In this document: in pieces, positions 1 to 5,198 of the stretch
How the letters are laid out: the number at the start of each line of letters is the position of its first letter
Numbering within the stretch: the stretch's first letter is position 1
NCBI GenBank assembly: GCA_021767625.1
Contig: JAASTB010000168.1
Coordinates: 1 to 5,330, forward strand
Direction: 5' to 3'
Length of the DNA stretch: 5,330 bases
Source: Wenzhouxiangella sp.
GTDB taxonomy: Bacteria > Pseudomonadota > Gammaproteobacteria > Xanthomonadales > Wenzhouxiangellaceae
The notes under the pieces: generated by a model
Seen by the model: the letters and a program-made list of their open reading frames with translations, nothing else
Database searches by the model: none
Told to the model about the DNA's origin: nothing
Position numbers and translations under genes: made by a program

Positions 1-210
1 AAACCGCGACCGGCATTCCACTACCGCCTGCCCAACTGCCTGATCGACGAGCCGGACTGGTCGCTCGCCACGGTCTGGAACCGCTGGATTGCTATCGAGA
101 AGCTGGCCGACGATCCCGGGCGCCTCGAACGCCTTCGGGCCCGGCGGCTGTCGCGCTCCAGCGCCCTGCGGCGCTGGCTCTCCCAGGCCTGGCGCAAGCT
201 GCGCACGTGA
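1..210 (+). CDS. Probable amidoligase family protein, C-terminal end (partial)
   Basis: This is the last 69 codons of a gene that begins outside the window; frame 1 is open from base 1 to the TGA at 208-210. The visible tail starts KPRPAFHYRLPNCLIDEPDW, continues through a Trp-rich stretch (LATVWNRWIAIEKL) and ends in a basic helix rich in Arg and Leu. I associate the 'YRLPN ... W ... W' tail with the amidoligase_2 family (glutamine-synthetase/glutamate-cysteine-ligase fold, ATP-dependent amide-bond formation). Those genes are often found next to class-I amidotransferase-like hydrolases, and such a hydrolase is the next gene here. The stop overlaps the GTG start of that gene by four bases, implying coupled translation. 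The catalytic core is not in the window, so the identification rests on the tail and the neighbour. The substrate is unknown. Confidence 0.6.
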   Translation, partial: KPRPAFHYRLPNCLIDEPDWSLATVWNRWIAIEKLADDPGRLERLRARRLSRSSALRRWLSQAWRKLRT

Positions 211-992
211 GCACCCGTCCCGTTATCGGCGTGACCGGCCCCGATCGGGGCGGCCTGGCCGCCTGGTGGTTCTCGGCCCTGGCGGTGCGACGCGCCGGCG
301 GCCGCCCCCTGCGCATCCGCCCTTCCCGGCCGGCCGACATCGCTCGCCTCGACGGCCTGATCCTGGGCGGCGGCGCCGACGTCAGCCCGCGGCTCTACGG
401 GCAACACAAGCAGCCGCGGCCGCAGCACATGACCGACCGCGGGGCCCGTGGCTGGCGTCGCCTGATCGGCCTGGTGCTGTTTCCCCTCATGGCGGGACTG
501 CGGCGATTGCTCACCACCAAGCGCGGCGGTCCGGACCGGGCCCGCGACGAACTCGAACATCGCCTCATCGGCCAGGCGCAGGAAGCGGGCCTGCCCATGC
601 TCGGGATCTGCCGCGGCATGCAGTTGATCAACGTCGCCCTCGGCGGCAGCCTGCACCAGCACCTGGTCGGCTTCTACGACGAATACCCGGCCATCCGTTC
701 CGTGCTGCCGCGAAAGCGCGTCGTGATCGAGGACGGCACCCGCATCGCCCGACTGCTCGGGGCCGGAGACTGCTGGGTGAACGCGCTGCACTCCCAGGCA
801 ATCGACGAGCTGGCGGCGGGAATGACCGTGGGCGCCGTCGAATCCAACGGCATCGTGCAGGCGATCGAGCGGGCCGACGGCCCCTGGCTCGTCGGGGTAC
901 AGTGGCACCCGGAATACCTGCCGCAACGCAGGCGGCAGCAGGCCCTCTTTCGATCCCTGGTGGAAGCGGCACGAACGATCGATCGCTCATGA
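207..992 (+). CDS. Gamma-glutamyl-gamma-aminobutyrate hydrolase family protein (peptidase C26, class-I glutamine amidotransferase fold)
   Basis: A 261-residue cytoplasmic hydrolase related to PuuD, which cleaves gamma-glutamyl amide bonds. The N-terminus (RPVIGVTGP) is typical of the family and supports the GTG start at 207. The oxyanion region is LILGGGADVSPRLYG (51-65). The nucleophile elbow is GICRGMQLINVALGGSLHQ with Cys135, followed by NALHSQAI (192-199) and GVQWHPE with the remaining catalytic pair His234 and Glu236. All three catalytic residues are present, so the enzyme should be active. Residues about 66-110 form an extra segment containing a hydrophobic stretch (LIGLVLFPLMAGL, about 86-98) that E. 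coli PuuD lacks as I remember it; this may mark the amidoligase-linked subgroup. There is no clear Shine-Dalgarno sequence; the GTGA overlap with the upstream gene suggests reinitiation. The probable job is cleaving or editing an amide made by the neighbouring ligase (inference). A role in putrescine degradation is less likely because no other puu genes are seen. Confidence 0.85.
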   Translation: MSTRPVIGVTGPDRGGLAAWWFSALAVRRAGGRPLRIRPSRPADIARLDGLILGGGADVSPRLYGQHKQPRPQHMTDRGARGWRRLIGLVLFPLMAGLRRLLTTKRGGPDRARDELEHRLIGQAQEAGLPMLGICRGMQLINVALGGSLHQHLVGFYDEYPAIRSVLPRKRVVIEDGTRIARLLGAGDCWVNALHSQAIDELAAGMTVGAVESNGIVQAIERADGPWLVGVQWHPEYLPQRRRQQALFRSLVEAARTIDRS

Positions 993-3550
993 AGATTGCT
1001 GTCAAACGCCCCGACAAGGAGCTGCTCGGCTCGCACTGCCGTTTCGTCGCGGAGGCCTGGCGGCGATTCGAGGACGCCCCGGACCCCGAAAAGGCAGTGC
1101 CGCAACCGGACGAGTCGGCCATGGCCGACGATCCCGCGGCCGAGCTTCGCAGGTACCGGCAGCTACAGTCGATCCACATCCTGTGGCGGGATCTTGCCGG
1201 CGAGGCGGACATCGCCGAGACCGGAAAAGCGCTTTCCGACCTGGCCGGCGAGTGCATCGAGCTGGCGCTGGCCGCCGCGGAGAAAAAGGTCGCCGAACGC
1301 CACGGCTGGATCGAGAACGACCTGGGCCGGCGCGAGCGCCTGATCGTGTTCGGCCTGGGCAAGCTCGGCGGCGGCGAACTCAACTTCAATTCCGATATCG
1401 ACCTGGTCTTCGCCCACGACGCACAGGGACGCAGCAGCGGGCCCAAGCGCGTCGATGCTGCCGATTGGATGAAGCGAGTGGCGCGCGAGCTCATCCGTCT
1501 GCTCGACACGGTGGACGCCAACGGCCGCGCCTGGATCGTCGATACCCGGTTGCGGCCCTTCGGTGAGTCGGGTGCGCTGGTCTGGTCGGTGCCGGCCATG
1601 GAACAGTACTTTCTCAGCGAGGGACGCACCTGGGAACGCTACGCGTGGCTCAAGGCCGCACCCGTGGCCGGCGACCTCGAATCCGGGCGGGCGCTGATCG
1701 AGGCCCTGCAGCCCTTCGTCTACCGCCGCTACCTCGATTACGGCATCTTCGAGAGCCTGCGCGACCTGCACAGCCGCATCGACGCCAACGCCCGCGCGCG
1801 CAGCGACCGCGACGACATCAAGCGCGGGCGCGGCGGCATCCGGGAGCTCGAGTTCCTGGTGCAGAGCCTTCAGATCCTGCGCGGGGGGCGCGAGGCCGAA
1901 TTGCGGCACACCGGCTTCCTGCCCGCGCTGGAGGCCTGTTCCAAACTCGGGTTGATCCCGCCCGAAGAGGCCGGCGAGTTGCAGGAAGCCTATGGTTTTC
2001 TGCGCATCCTGGAGAATCGCCTGCAGGCCATGACCGCACGCCAGGGCCATGAACTGCCCGAAGACGAATCGCAGCGCCAGCGGCTCGCCGAGCTCATGAG
2101 TTTCGACGACTGGGGCGGGCTGGCATCGACCCTGGCGGCCCACCGCCGGGTGGTCACCCGCTATTTCAGCGAGCGCTTTCGGGAGCCCGAAGCCCAGGCT
2201 CGAGCAGCCGACGGTCTCTGGCCGCCGCCGGAGGACCTCGCCGAACGCCTGCGCGAAACCGGCTTCTTGCAGCCCGAGGAAGCCGCCGAGCACCTCACGC
2301 GCTGTCACGCCGACCTGCAGCGACGACCGCTCAGCGCGGAGGGTCGCCAACGCCTCGAGCGGCTCATGCCGAAGCTCATCGAGGCCGTTGGCCGCCAGAG
2401 CCCGCCCGACACCGGCCTGGCGGACCTGCTGCGCCTAATCGACCAGGTCTCGCGGCGCTCGGCCTACCTGGCCCTGCTGCGCGAGCGCCCGGAGACCCTG
2501 GAGCGACTCGTCCGGGTCTTCCACCTCAGCCAGCGGGTGGCCGAATGGATCATCGCCGCCCCCCAGCTCATCGACGACCTGCTCGACCCGATCAACGGCT
2601 TTGAACTGCCCGCCGCCCCGAAGCCCGACCCCGGAGACCTGGAAGCCAGCCTGTGGGCACTGTCGCGCTGGCGCCAGGCTGGTTTCCTGCGCACCGCCCT
2701 GGCTGAACTTGACGATCGTCTCGATGCGATCGACGCCGGTCGGCAGCTGAGCGACATGGCCGGCACCATCGTCGACAGCGCACTCGAGCTGGCCGGAAGC
2801 GGCGACGCCGACCTGGCGGTCATCGGATACGGCAACCTCGGGGCCGGCCAGCTTCACTTCGAGTCCGACCTGGACCTGGTGTTCCTGCACCGCTCGGGCG
2901 AGGCACCGCGACGCGTGGTCCAGCGCCTGGTCAGTTCCCTGCAGATGCCCCTGCCGGGCGGACGCCTGTTCGAGATCGACACGCGCCTGCGTCCCAACGG
3001 GCGCGCCGGCATGCTGGTATCCACCCTGGAAAGCTTCGCCGAGTACCAGCGCAACAAGGCCTGGACCTGGGAACACCAGGCCCTGATCCGCGCGCGATGG
3101 GTCGCCGGCGACCGGGCCCTGGAATCCGAATTCGAAGCCGTGCGGGAAGCGGTGCTGATGCAGCCGCGCGAGGAAGCGTCTGTGGCAAGCGAGCTGGCCG
3201 GAATGCGCGCACGCCAACTGCGCGAGCGCCGCGAATCGCCCACCAAGCGCGCGCTGACCGACTTGCAGTTCCTCGCCGAGCTGGGTGTACTCACCCGGGC
3301 CGCCGAGCACCGGGAGCTGGTCGCCCATCGGCGAACCGACGCGCAGCTCGATGCGCTCGCGCGGGCCGGATGGCTGGACGACGAGACCGCCCGGGCCCTG
3401 GCCGAAGACTGGCGGCGCCTGCTCGAGCGACGCCACATGGACTGGCTGAGACGCGAACCGGCGCCCTTCGACGAGGACGGCGTTCACGAGCGCATCGACG
3501 CGGCATGGCGAAGCCGGTTTGGCTGCCCGCCGGGGTCGGAGAAGGAATAG
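989..3550 (+). CDS. glnE: Bifunctional glutamine synthetase adenylyltransferase/deadenylylase
   Basis: An 853-residue enzyme that adds and removes AMP on a tyrosine of glutamine synthetase, under PII control, to match nitrogen assimilation to supply. The N-terminal nucleotidyltransferase domain (known in E. coli for deadenylylation) has GLGKLGGGELNFNSDID (122-138) with Asp136, Asp138 and Asp185 (VDTRLRPFGESG). It is followed by the DIKRGRGGIRELEF motif (276-289). After a central linker, the C-terminal domain (known for adenylylation) has GYGNLGAGQLHFESDLD (613-629) with Asp627, Asp629 and Asp664 (IDTRLRPNGRAGML), then WTWEHQALIRAR. E. coli GlnE is 946 residues; here the N-terminus before the first motif is about 37 residues shorter. 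The ATG at 989 forms an ATGA overlap with the preceding stop. The frame stays open upstream to base 89, but that extension is Pro/Arg/Gly-rich and lies over the hydrolase gene, so I reject it. The C-terminal half departs from usual motifs (see findings). No Shine-Dalgarno sequence is evident. Confidence 0.95.
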   Translation: MKIAVKRPDKELLGSHCRFVAEAWRRFEDAPDPEKAVPQPDESAMADDPAAELRRYRQLQSIHILWRDLAGEADIAETGKALSDLAGECIELALAAAEKKVAERHGWIENDLGRRERLIVFGLGKLGGGELNFNSDIDLVFAHDAQGRSSGPKRVDAADWMKRVARELIRLLDTVDANGRAWIVDTRLRPFGESGALVWSVPAMEQYFLSEGRTWERYAWLKAAPVAGDLESGRALIEALQPFVYRRYLDYGIFESLRDLHSRIDANARARSDRDDIKRGRGGIRELEFLVQSLQILRGGREAELRHTGFLPALEACSKLGLIPPEEAGELQEAYGFLRILENRLQAMTARQGHELPEDESQRQRLAELMSFDDWGGLASTLAAHRRVVTRYFSERFREPEAQARAADGLWPPPEDLAERLRETGFLQPEEAAEHLTRCHADLQRRPLSAEGRQRLERLMPKLIEAVGRQSPPDTGLADLLRLIDQVSRRSAYLALLRERPETLERLVRVFHLSQRVAEWIIAAPQLIDDLLDPINGFELPAAPKPDPGDLEASLWALSRWRQAGFLRTALAELDDRLDAIDAGRQLSDMAGTIVDSALELAGSGDADLAVIGYGNLGAGQLHFESDLDLVFLHRSGEAPRRVVQRLVSSLQMPLPGGRLFEIDTRLRPNGRAGMLVSTLESFAEYQRNKAWTWEHQALIRARWVAGDRALESEFEAVREAVLMQPREEASVASELAGMRARQLRERRESPTKRALTDLQFLAELGVLTRAAEHRELVAHRRTDAQLDALARAGWLDDETARALAEDWRRLLERRHMDWLRREPAPFDEDGVHERIDAAWRSRFGCPPGSEKE
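3538..3547 (+). promoter_or_regulatory. Ribosome binding site of nfi
   Basis: A purine run with GGAG at 3538-3541 and AAGGA at 3542-3546 lies within the last codons of glnE, 4 to 9 bases before the ATG at 3551. It is the only clear Shine-Dalgarno sequence among the operon junctions in this window. It fixes the nfi start and suggests that nfi can initiate independently of coupling to glnE. Confidence 0.75.
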
Positions 3551-4207
3551 ATGGCTGCGGGAATCGACACGAAAGCGCTGATCGAGCGCCAGCGCGAGCT
3601 GGCCGCCCGTGTCATCGACCGCGACGACCTGCGCCTGCCGCCCGGGCTGGTCGCGGGCGTGGACGCCGCCTTTCCCGACGAGGGACGCACGACGCGCGCC
3701 GCGGCCGTGCTGATGCGTTTCCCGCAACTGGAAACGATCGACGAGGTGGTGCACGAGCAGGCCACCGAGCTGCCCTATATCCCCGGCCTGCTCTCCTTCC
3801 GCGAGCTTCCGGCAGTCCTGGGCGCGCTGGAACGGCTCGCCGTCCCGCCGGAGCTCGTGCTGTGCGACGGGCAGGGACGCGCGCATCCGAGGCGCTTCGG
3901 CATCGCCTGCCACCTGGGGGTGACGACCGGGCTGGCGACCATCGGCGTGGGCAAGAGCCGGCTATGCGGCCAGCACGATGAACCGGGCCCCGAAAAGGGC
4001 GCCGCCGTGGACCTGGTGGACGGAGATGAAGTGATCGGCCGCGTGGTCCGCACCCGAAGCCGCGTGCGCCCCCTCTACCTGTCGGTCGGACACCGCGTCA
4101 GCCTGGCCACGGCCGTCGACCTGGTCCTGGCCTGCACGCCCCGCTATCGCCTGCCCGAACCGGTCAGGCGCGCCGACCGGCTCGCCGGTCGGCGTTCAGG
4201 GATTTAG
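3551..4207 (+). CDS. nfi: Endonuclease V (deoxyinosine 3'-endonuclease)
   Basis: A 218-residue DNA repair nuclease that nicks DNA one nucleotide 3' of deoxyinosine and related deaminated bases, using Mg2+. The length matches the E. coli protein (about 223). The order of conserved motifs is GVDAAF with Asp38, the PYIPGLLSFRE block with Tyr76 and Glu85, CDGQGRAHPRRFG with Asp106 and His112, IGVGKSRLCG with Lys135, GHRVS with His181, and the family tail YRLPEPVRRAD ending at Asp209. Asp38, Glu85 and Asp106 are the expected metal-binding acids. The usual DGHG motif reads DGQG here. The ATG follows the glnE TAG without a gap and has a strong Shine-Dalgarno sequence, so it is probably the last gene of the operon. 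Its stop TAG (4205-4207) overlaps the gcvH stop on the other strand, and its last codons encode a strong hairpin. Confidence 0.96.
   Translation: MAAGIDTKALIERQRELAARVIDRDDLRLPPGLVAGVDAAFPDEGRTTRAAAVLMRFPQLETIDEVVHEQATELPYIPGLLSFRELPAVLGALERLAVPPELVLCDGQGRAHPRRFGIACHLGVTTGLATIGVGKSRLCGQHDEPGPEKGAAVDLVDGDEVIGRVVRTRSRVRPLYLSVGHRVSLATAVDLVLACTPRYRLPEPVRRADRLAGRRSGI
4171..4194. terminator. Perfect 10-bp hairpin in the nfi 3' end, candidate bidirectional terminator
   Basis: CGCCGACCGG (4171-4180) and CCGGTCGGCG (4185-4194) are exact reverse complements around a four-base loop, CTCG. The hairpin lies 10 bases before the nfi stop codon and 9 bases beyond the gcvH stop on the opposite strand, which is where terminators for two converging genes would be expected. 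Neither side has a good U-tract: the plus side continues into GTTCAGGGATTT and the minus side into CGCCTGACC. Intrinsic termination is therefore uncertain; the hairpin may instead block 3' exonucleases or act with Rho. It encodes RADRLAGRR, downstream of the conserved PEP motif. Confidence 0.5.
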
Positions 4208-4593
4208 TCCTCGGCCAGATGCTCTTTGTAAGCTTCGGCGTCCATCAGCTCGTCTAGCTCGCCGGGATCGTCGAGCTTCACGGAGAACAGCCAACCATCG
4301 CCGTAGGGATCGTTGTTGACGATTTCGGGCGTGTCGGCCAGCGCCTCGTTGACCACCACGACTTCCCCGGAAACCGGAGAGTAGATGTCGGAAGCGGCCT
4401 TGACGGACTCGACCACCGAGCAGGCGTCGCCCCGATTGACGGTGTCGCCTTCCTCAGGCAGTTCGACGAAAACGAGGTCGCCCAGCTGTTCCTGCGCATG
4501 GTCGCTGATACCTACCTTGACCACGCCCTCTTCTTCCTGGCTGACCCATTCGTGGCTTTCTGCGTAGCGCAGATCGGAAGGAATGTCGCTCAT
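4204..4593 (-). CDS. gcvH: Glycine cleavage system H protein
   Basis: A 129-residue lipoyl carrier of the glycine cleavage system. It moves the aminomethyl group from glycine decarboxylase (P protein) to the T protein and is reoxidised by the L protein, feeding one-carbon units to tetrahydrofolate. It is full-length (E. coli GcvH is 129 residues). Diagnostic motifs are LRYAESHEWV at the start, VKVGISDHAQEQLGDLVFVELPE, and the lipoylation site VVESVKAASDIYSPVSGEVV with Lys65, followed by NNDPYGDGWLF. The protein is strongly acidic, as usual. The ATG is at 4591-4593. Only a weak Shine-Dalgarno-like GGGA lies upstream in the 71-base gap, but there is a good extended -10 promoter. gcvT and gcvP are not adjacent, and no gcvA-type regulator is seen, so gcvH stands alone here. 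Its stop codon overlaps that of nfi by four bases, tail to tail. Confidence 0.97.
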   Translation of the reverse strand: MSDIPSDLRYAESHEWVSQEEEGVVKVGISDHAQEQLGDLVFVELPEEGDTVNRGDACSVVESVKAASDIYSPVSGEVVVVNEALADTPEIVNNDPYGDGWLFSVKLDDPGELDELMDAEAYKEHLAED

Positions 4594-4620
4594 GAAGCCG
4601 TCCCGTGAAAGTTCGCGCAG

Positions 4621-4649
4621 ATTCTATCAGCAAACGGGCGAGCTGCCGA
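4621..4649 (-). promoter_or_regulatory. Candidate gcvH promoter with extended -10
   Basis: On the minus strand the motif TGATAGAAT occurs, with the -10 hexamer TAGAAT at plus positions 4626-4621 (5 of 6 matches to TATAAT) preceded by an extended -10 TG. Seventeen bases further upstream, TCGGCA (4649-4644) matches the -35 consensus at 4 of 6 positions. Transcription would start near 4614, giving a leader of about 20 bases before the gcvH ATG. That is too short for a glycine riboswitch. The -35 element lies inside the hairpin that follows the MerC-domain gene. Confidence 0.55.
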
Positions 4650-4662
4650 GAAGGCAGCGCCC
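4636..4662 (-). terminator. Candidate terminator hairpin after the MerC-domain gene
   Basis: GCTGCC (4642-4647) pairs with GGCAGC (4653-4658) around the loop GAGAA. GGGC (4636-4639) pairs with GCCC (4659-4662) across a two-base bulge, giving 10 base pairs in all. It begins 2 bases after the stop codon of the MerC-domain gene when read on the minus strand. The following minus-strand bases, GTTTGCTG, are only a weak U-tract. It probably separates the MerC-domain transcript from gcvH, which has its own promoter overlapping the hairpin. Confidence 0.45.
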
Positions 4663-4664
4663 CT

Positions 4665-5090
4665 TCACGCCACCGGACGCAGGCAAACGCGGCGGCGCTT
4701 CTTCAGGTTGAGCCAGTGGCTGACGATCAGGGTGATGCCCCCGGCGGAGGTCAGGGCCGAGGCGGCCAGGGGAGGCAGGACGGTCGCCTCGAGAAAGGCG
4801 GCGGCCAACACCAGGGCCAGGCCCGCCATTCCGGCCAGCAACAGGCCGACACTGCGGTGGCTGCGATAACCCAGCCAGAACGCGCCCAGGCTCAGGGGCA
4901 GGATCAGCAACAGCAGCAGGCGGTGGAACAGGTCGCTGCCGAAGATCCCCAGCGACATCATCGGCGCGAGCACGATCGCCAGGCTGAGCACCAGGCACTG
5001 CACCAGGCACACCGCGGACACGCAGATACCCGCCCGATCCAGCAGGCTGGCACGCGTGGCTCGTTCGGGTGGGTTGAAGACGACAGCCAT
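4665..5090 (-). CDS. MerC-domain integral membrane protein
   Basis: A 141-residue protein with four predicted membrane helices at about residues 20-42, 55-75, 80-103 and 106-126. The N-terminal DRAGICVSAVCLVQC (18-32), the middle FHRLLLLLILPLSLGAFWLGYRSHR and the end SHWLNLKKRRRVC fit the MerC domain family, whose founding member carries Hg2+ across the inner membrane. Candidate metal ligands are Cys23, Cys28, Cys32, His56 and Cys136. There are no mer genes nearby, and most chromosomal MerC-domain proteins have no proven role in mercury. I chose the ATG at 5090; an ATG at 5132 would give 155 residues, but it lies inside the AT-rich palindrome and -10 region and would add a non-family leader. 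Neither start has a good Shine-Dalgarno sequence. The Zur-like operator upstream suggests zinc-responsive control (inference). Confidence 0.8.
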   Translation of the reverse strand: MAVVFNPPERATRASLLDRAGICVSAVCLVQCLVLSLAIVLAPMMSLGIFGSDLFHRLLLLLILPLSLGAFWLGYRSHRSVGLLLAGMAGLALVLAAAFLEATVLPPLAASALTSAGGITLIVSHWLNLKKRRRVCLRPVA

Positions 5091-5120
5091 GGCTTCGCGG
5101 GGTAAGGCGGCGAAAATCGT

Positions 5121-5131
5121 ATGATATAACA
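5121..5131 (-). promoter_or_regulatory. Candidate -10 region of the MerC-domain gene promoter
   Basis: The minus strand reads TGTTATATCAT from 5131 down to 5121. It contains TATCAT (5126-5121, 5 of 6 matches to TATAAT) and, overlapping it, an extended TGT before TATATC. No good -35 is visible; 17 bases upstream there is only GAGACG (5149-5144). A start near 5114-5116 gives a leader of about 25 bases to the ATG at 5090, which supports that start over the ATG at 5132. The element lies entirely within the Zur-like dyad. Confidence 0.4.
5122..5130 (+). promoter_or_regulatory. Candidate extended -10 on the plus strand
   Basis: TGATATAAC fits an extended -10 (TGn then TATAAC, 5 of 6 matches). The expected -35 position at 5102-5107 shows no match. 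Transcription would begin near 5137 and give mnmC a leader of about 60 bases. Because the same bases form the Zur-like half-site, this could simply be operator sequence rather than a working promoter. Confidence 0.35.
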
Positions 5132-5169
5132 TTTTCGCCTGCGCGTCTCCCCCATCGCAGCCGCGGTCT

Positions 5170-5175
5170 TAGAAT
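5170..5175 (+). promoter_or_regulatory. Alternative -10 for the mnmC-type gene
   Basis: TAGAAT matches the -10 consensus at 5 of 6 positions and would start a transcript near 5182, about 17 bases before the ATG at 5199. No -35 element is visible at the proper distance, where the sequence is a C-rich run (5147-5153). It would be independent of the Zur-like operator. Confidence 0.25.
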
Positions 5176-5198
5176 GTCGGCTTTGCCCGGCCTTCGAC

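Larger units (their letters stand above)
5109..5139. promoter_or_regulatory. Zur-like operator: interrupted palindrome in the divergent promoter region
   Basis: GGCGAAAAT (5109-5117) and ATTTTCGCC (5131-5139) are perfect reverse complements, with TAT (5120-5122) and ATA (5126-5128) continuing the dyad around the centre at 5124. Set against the gammaproteobacterial Zur box as I recall it (half-site GAAATGTTATA, one central base, then its mirror), the right half at 5125-5135 matches 10 of 11 positions and the left half at 5113-5123 matches 7 of 11. The centre of the consensus falls exactly on the centre of the palindrome. The element covers -10-like sequences on both strands, which is the expected position for a repressor. 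The alternatives are another Fur-family site or an unrelated dyad. Confidence 0.55.

Noticed and set aside
21..926. Open minus-strand frame of 301 codons
   Set aside because: It is antisense to the amidoligase tail and the C26 hydrolase; its composition is typical of a high-GC shadow frame, with no recognisable motif.
89..988. Long upstream extension of the glnE frame (about 300 extra residues)
   Set aside because: The translation is Pro/Arg/Gly-rich low-complexity sequence lying over the well-supported C26 hydrolase in another frame. It does not resemble a GlnE N-terminus, and homology starts just after the ATG at 989.
1163..2350. Open minus-strand frame of 395 codons
   Set aside because: It is antisense to the N-terminal half of glnE, which has clear conserved motifs on the plus strand; the antisense product has no family motif.
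2435..3913. Open minus-strand frame of 492 codons
   Set aside because: It is antisense to glnE and nfi and spans their junction; it is a long shadow frame caused by high GC.
3097..3981. Open plus-strand frame of 294 codons across the glnE and nfi junction
   Set aside because: It has Arg/Ala/Gly-rich composition and overlaps two genes whose catalytic motifs are clear in other frames.
4594..4664. Possible glycine riboswitch upstream of gcvH
   Set aside because: The gap is only 71 bases, contains a promoter and a hairpin, and leaves a leader of about 20 bases, too short for a glycine aptamer.
4605..5105. Gln-rich plus-strand frame of 166 codons
   Set aside because: It lies antisense to the four-helix MerC-domain protein; the Gln runs are the complement of leucine codons (CAG against CTG).
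5091..5132. Longer N-terminus (start at 5132) for the MerC-domain protein
   Set aside because: That ATG lies inside the AT-rich palindrome and the -10 region and has no Shine-Dalgarno sequence; the added residues do not look like the family. It is not excluded by experiment.
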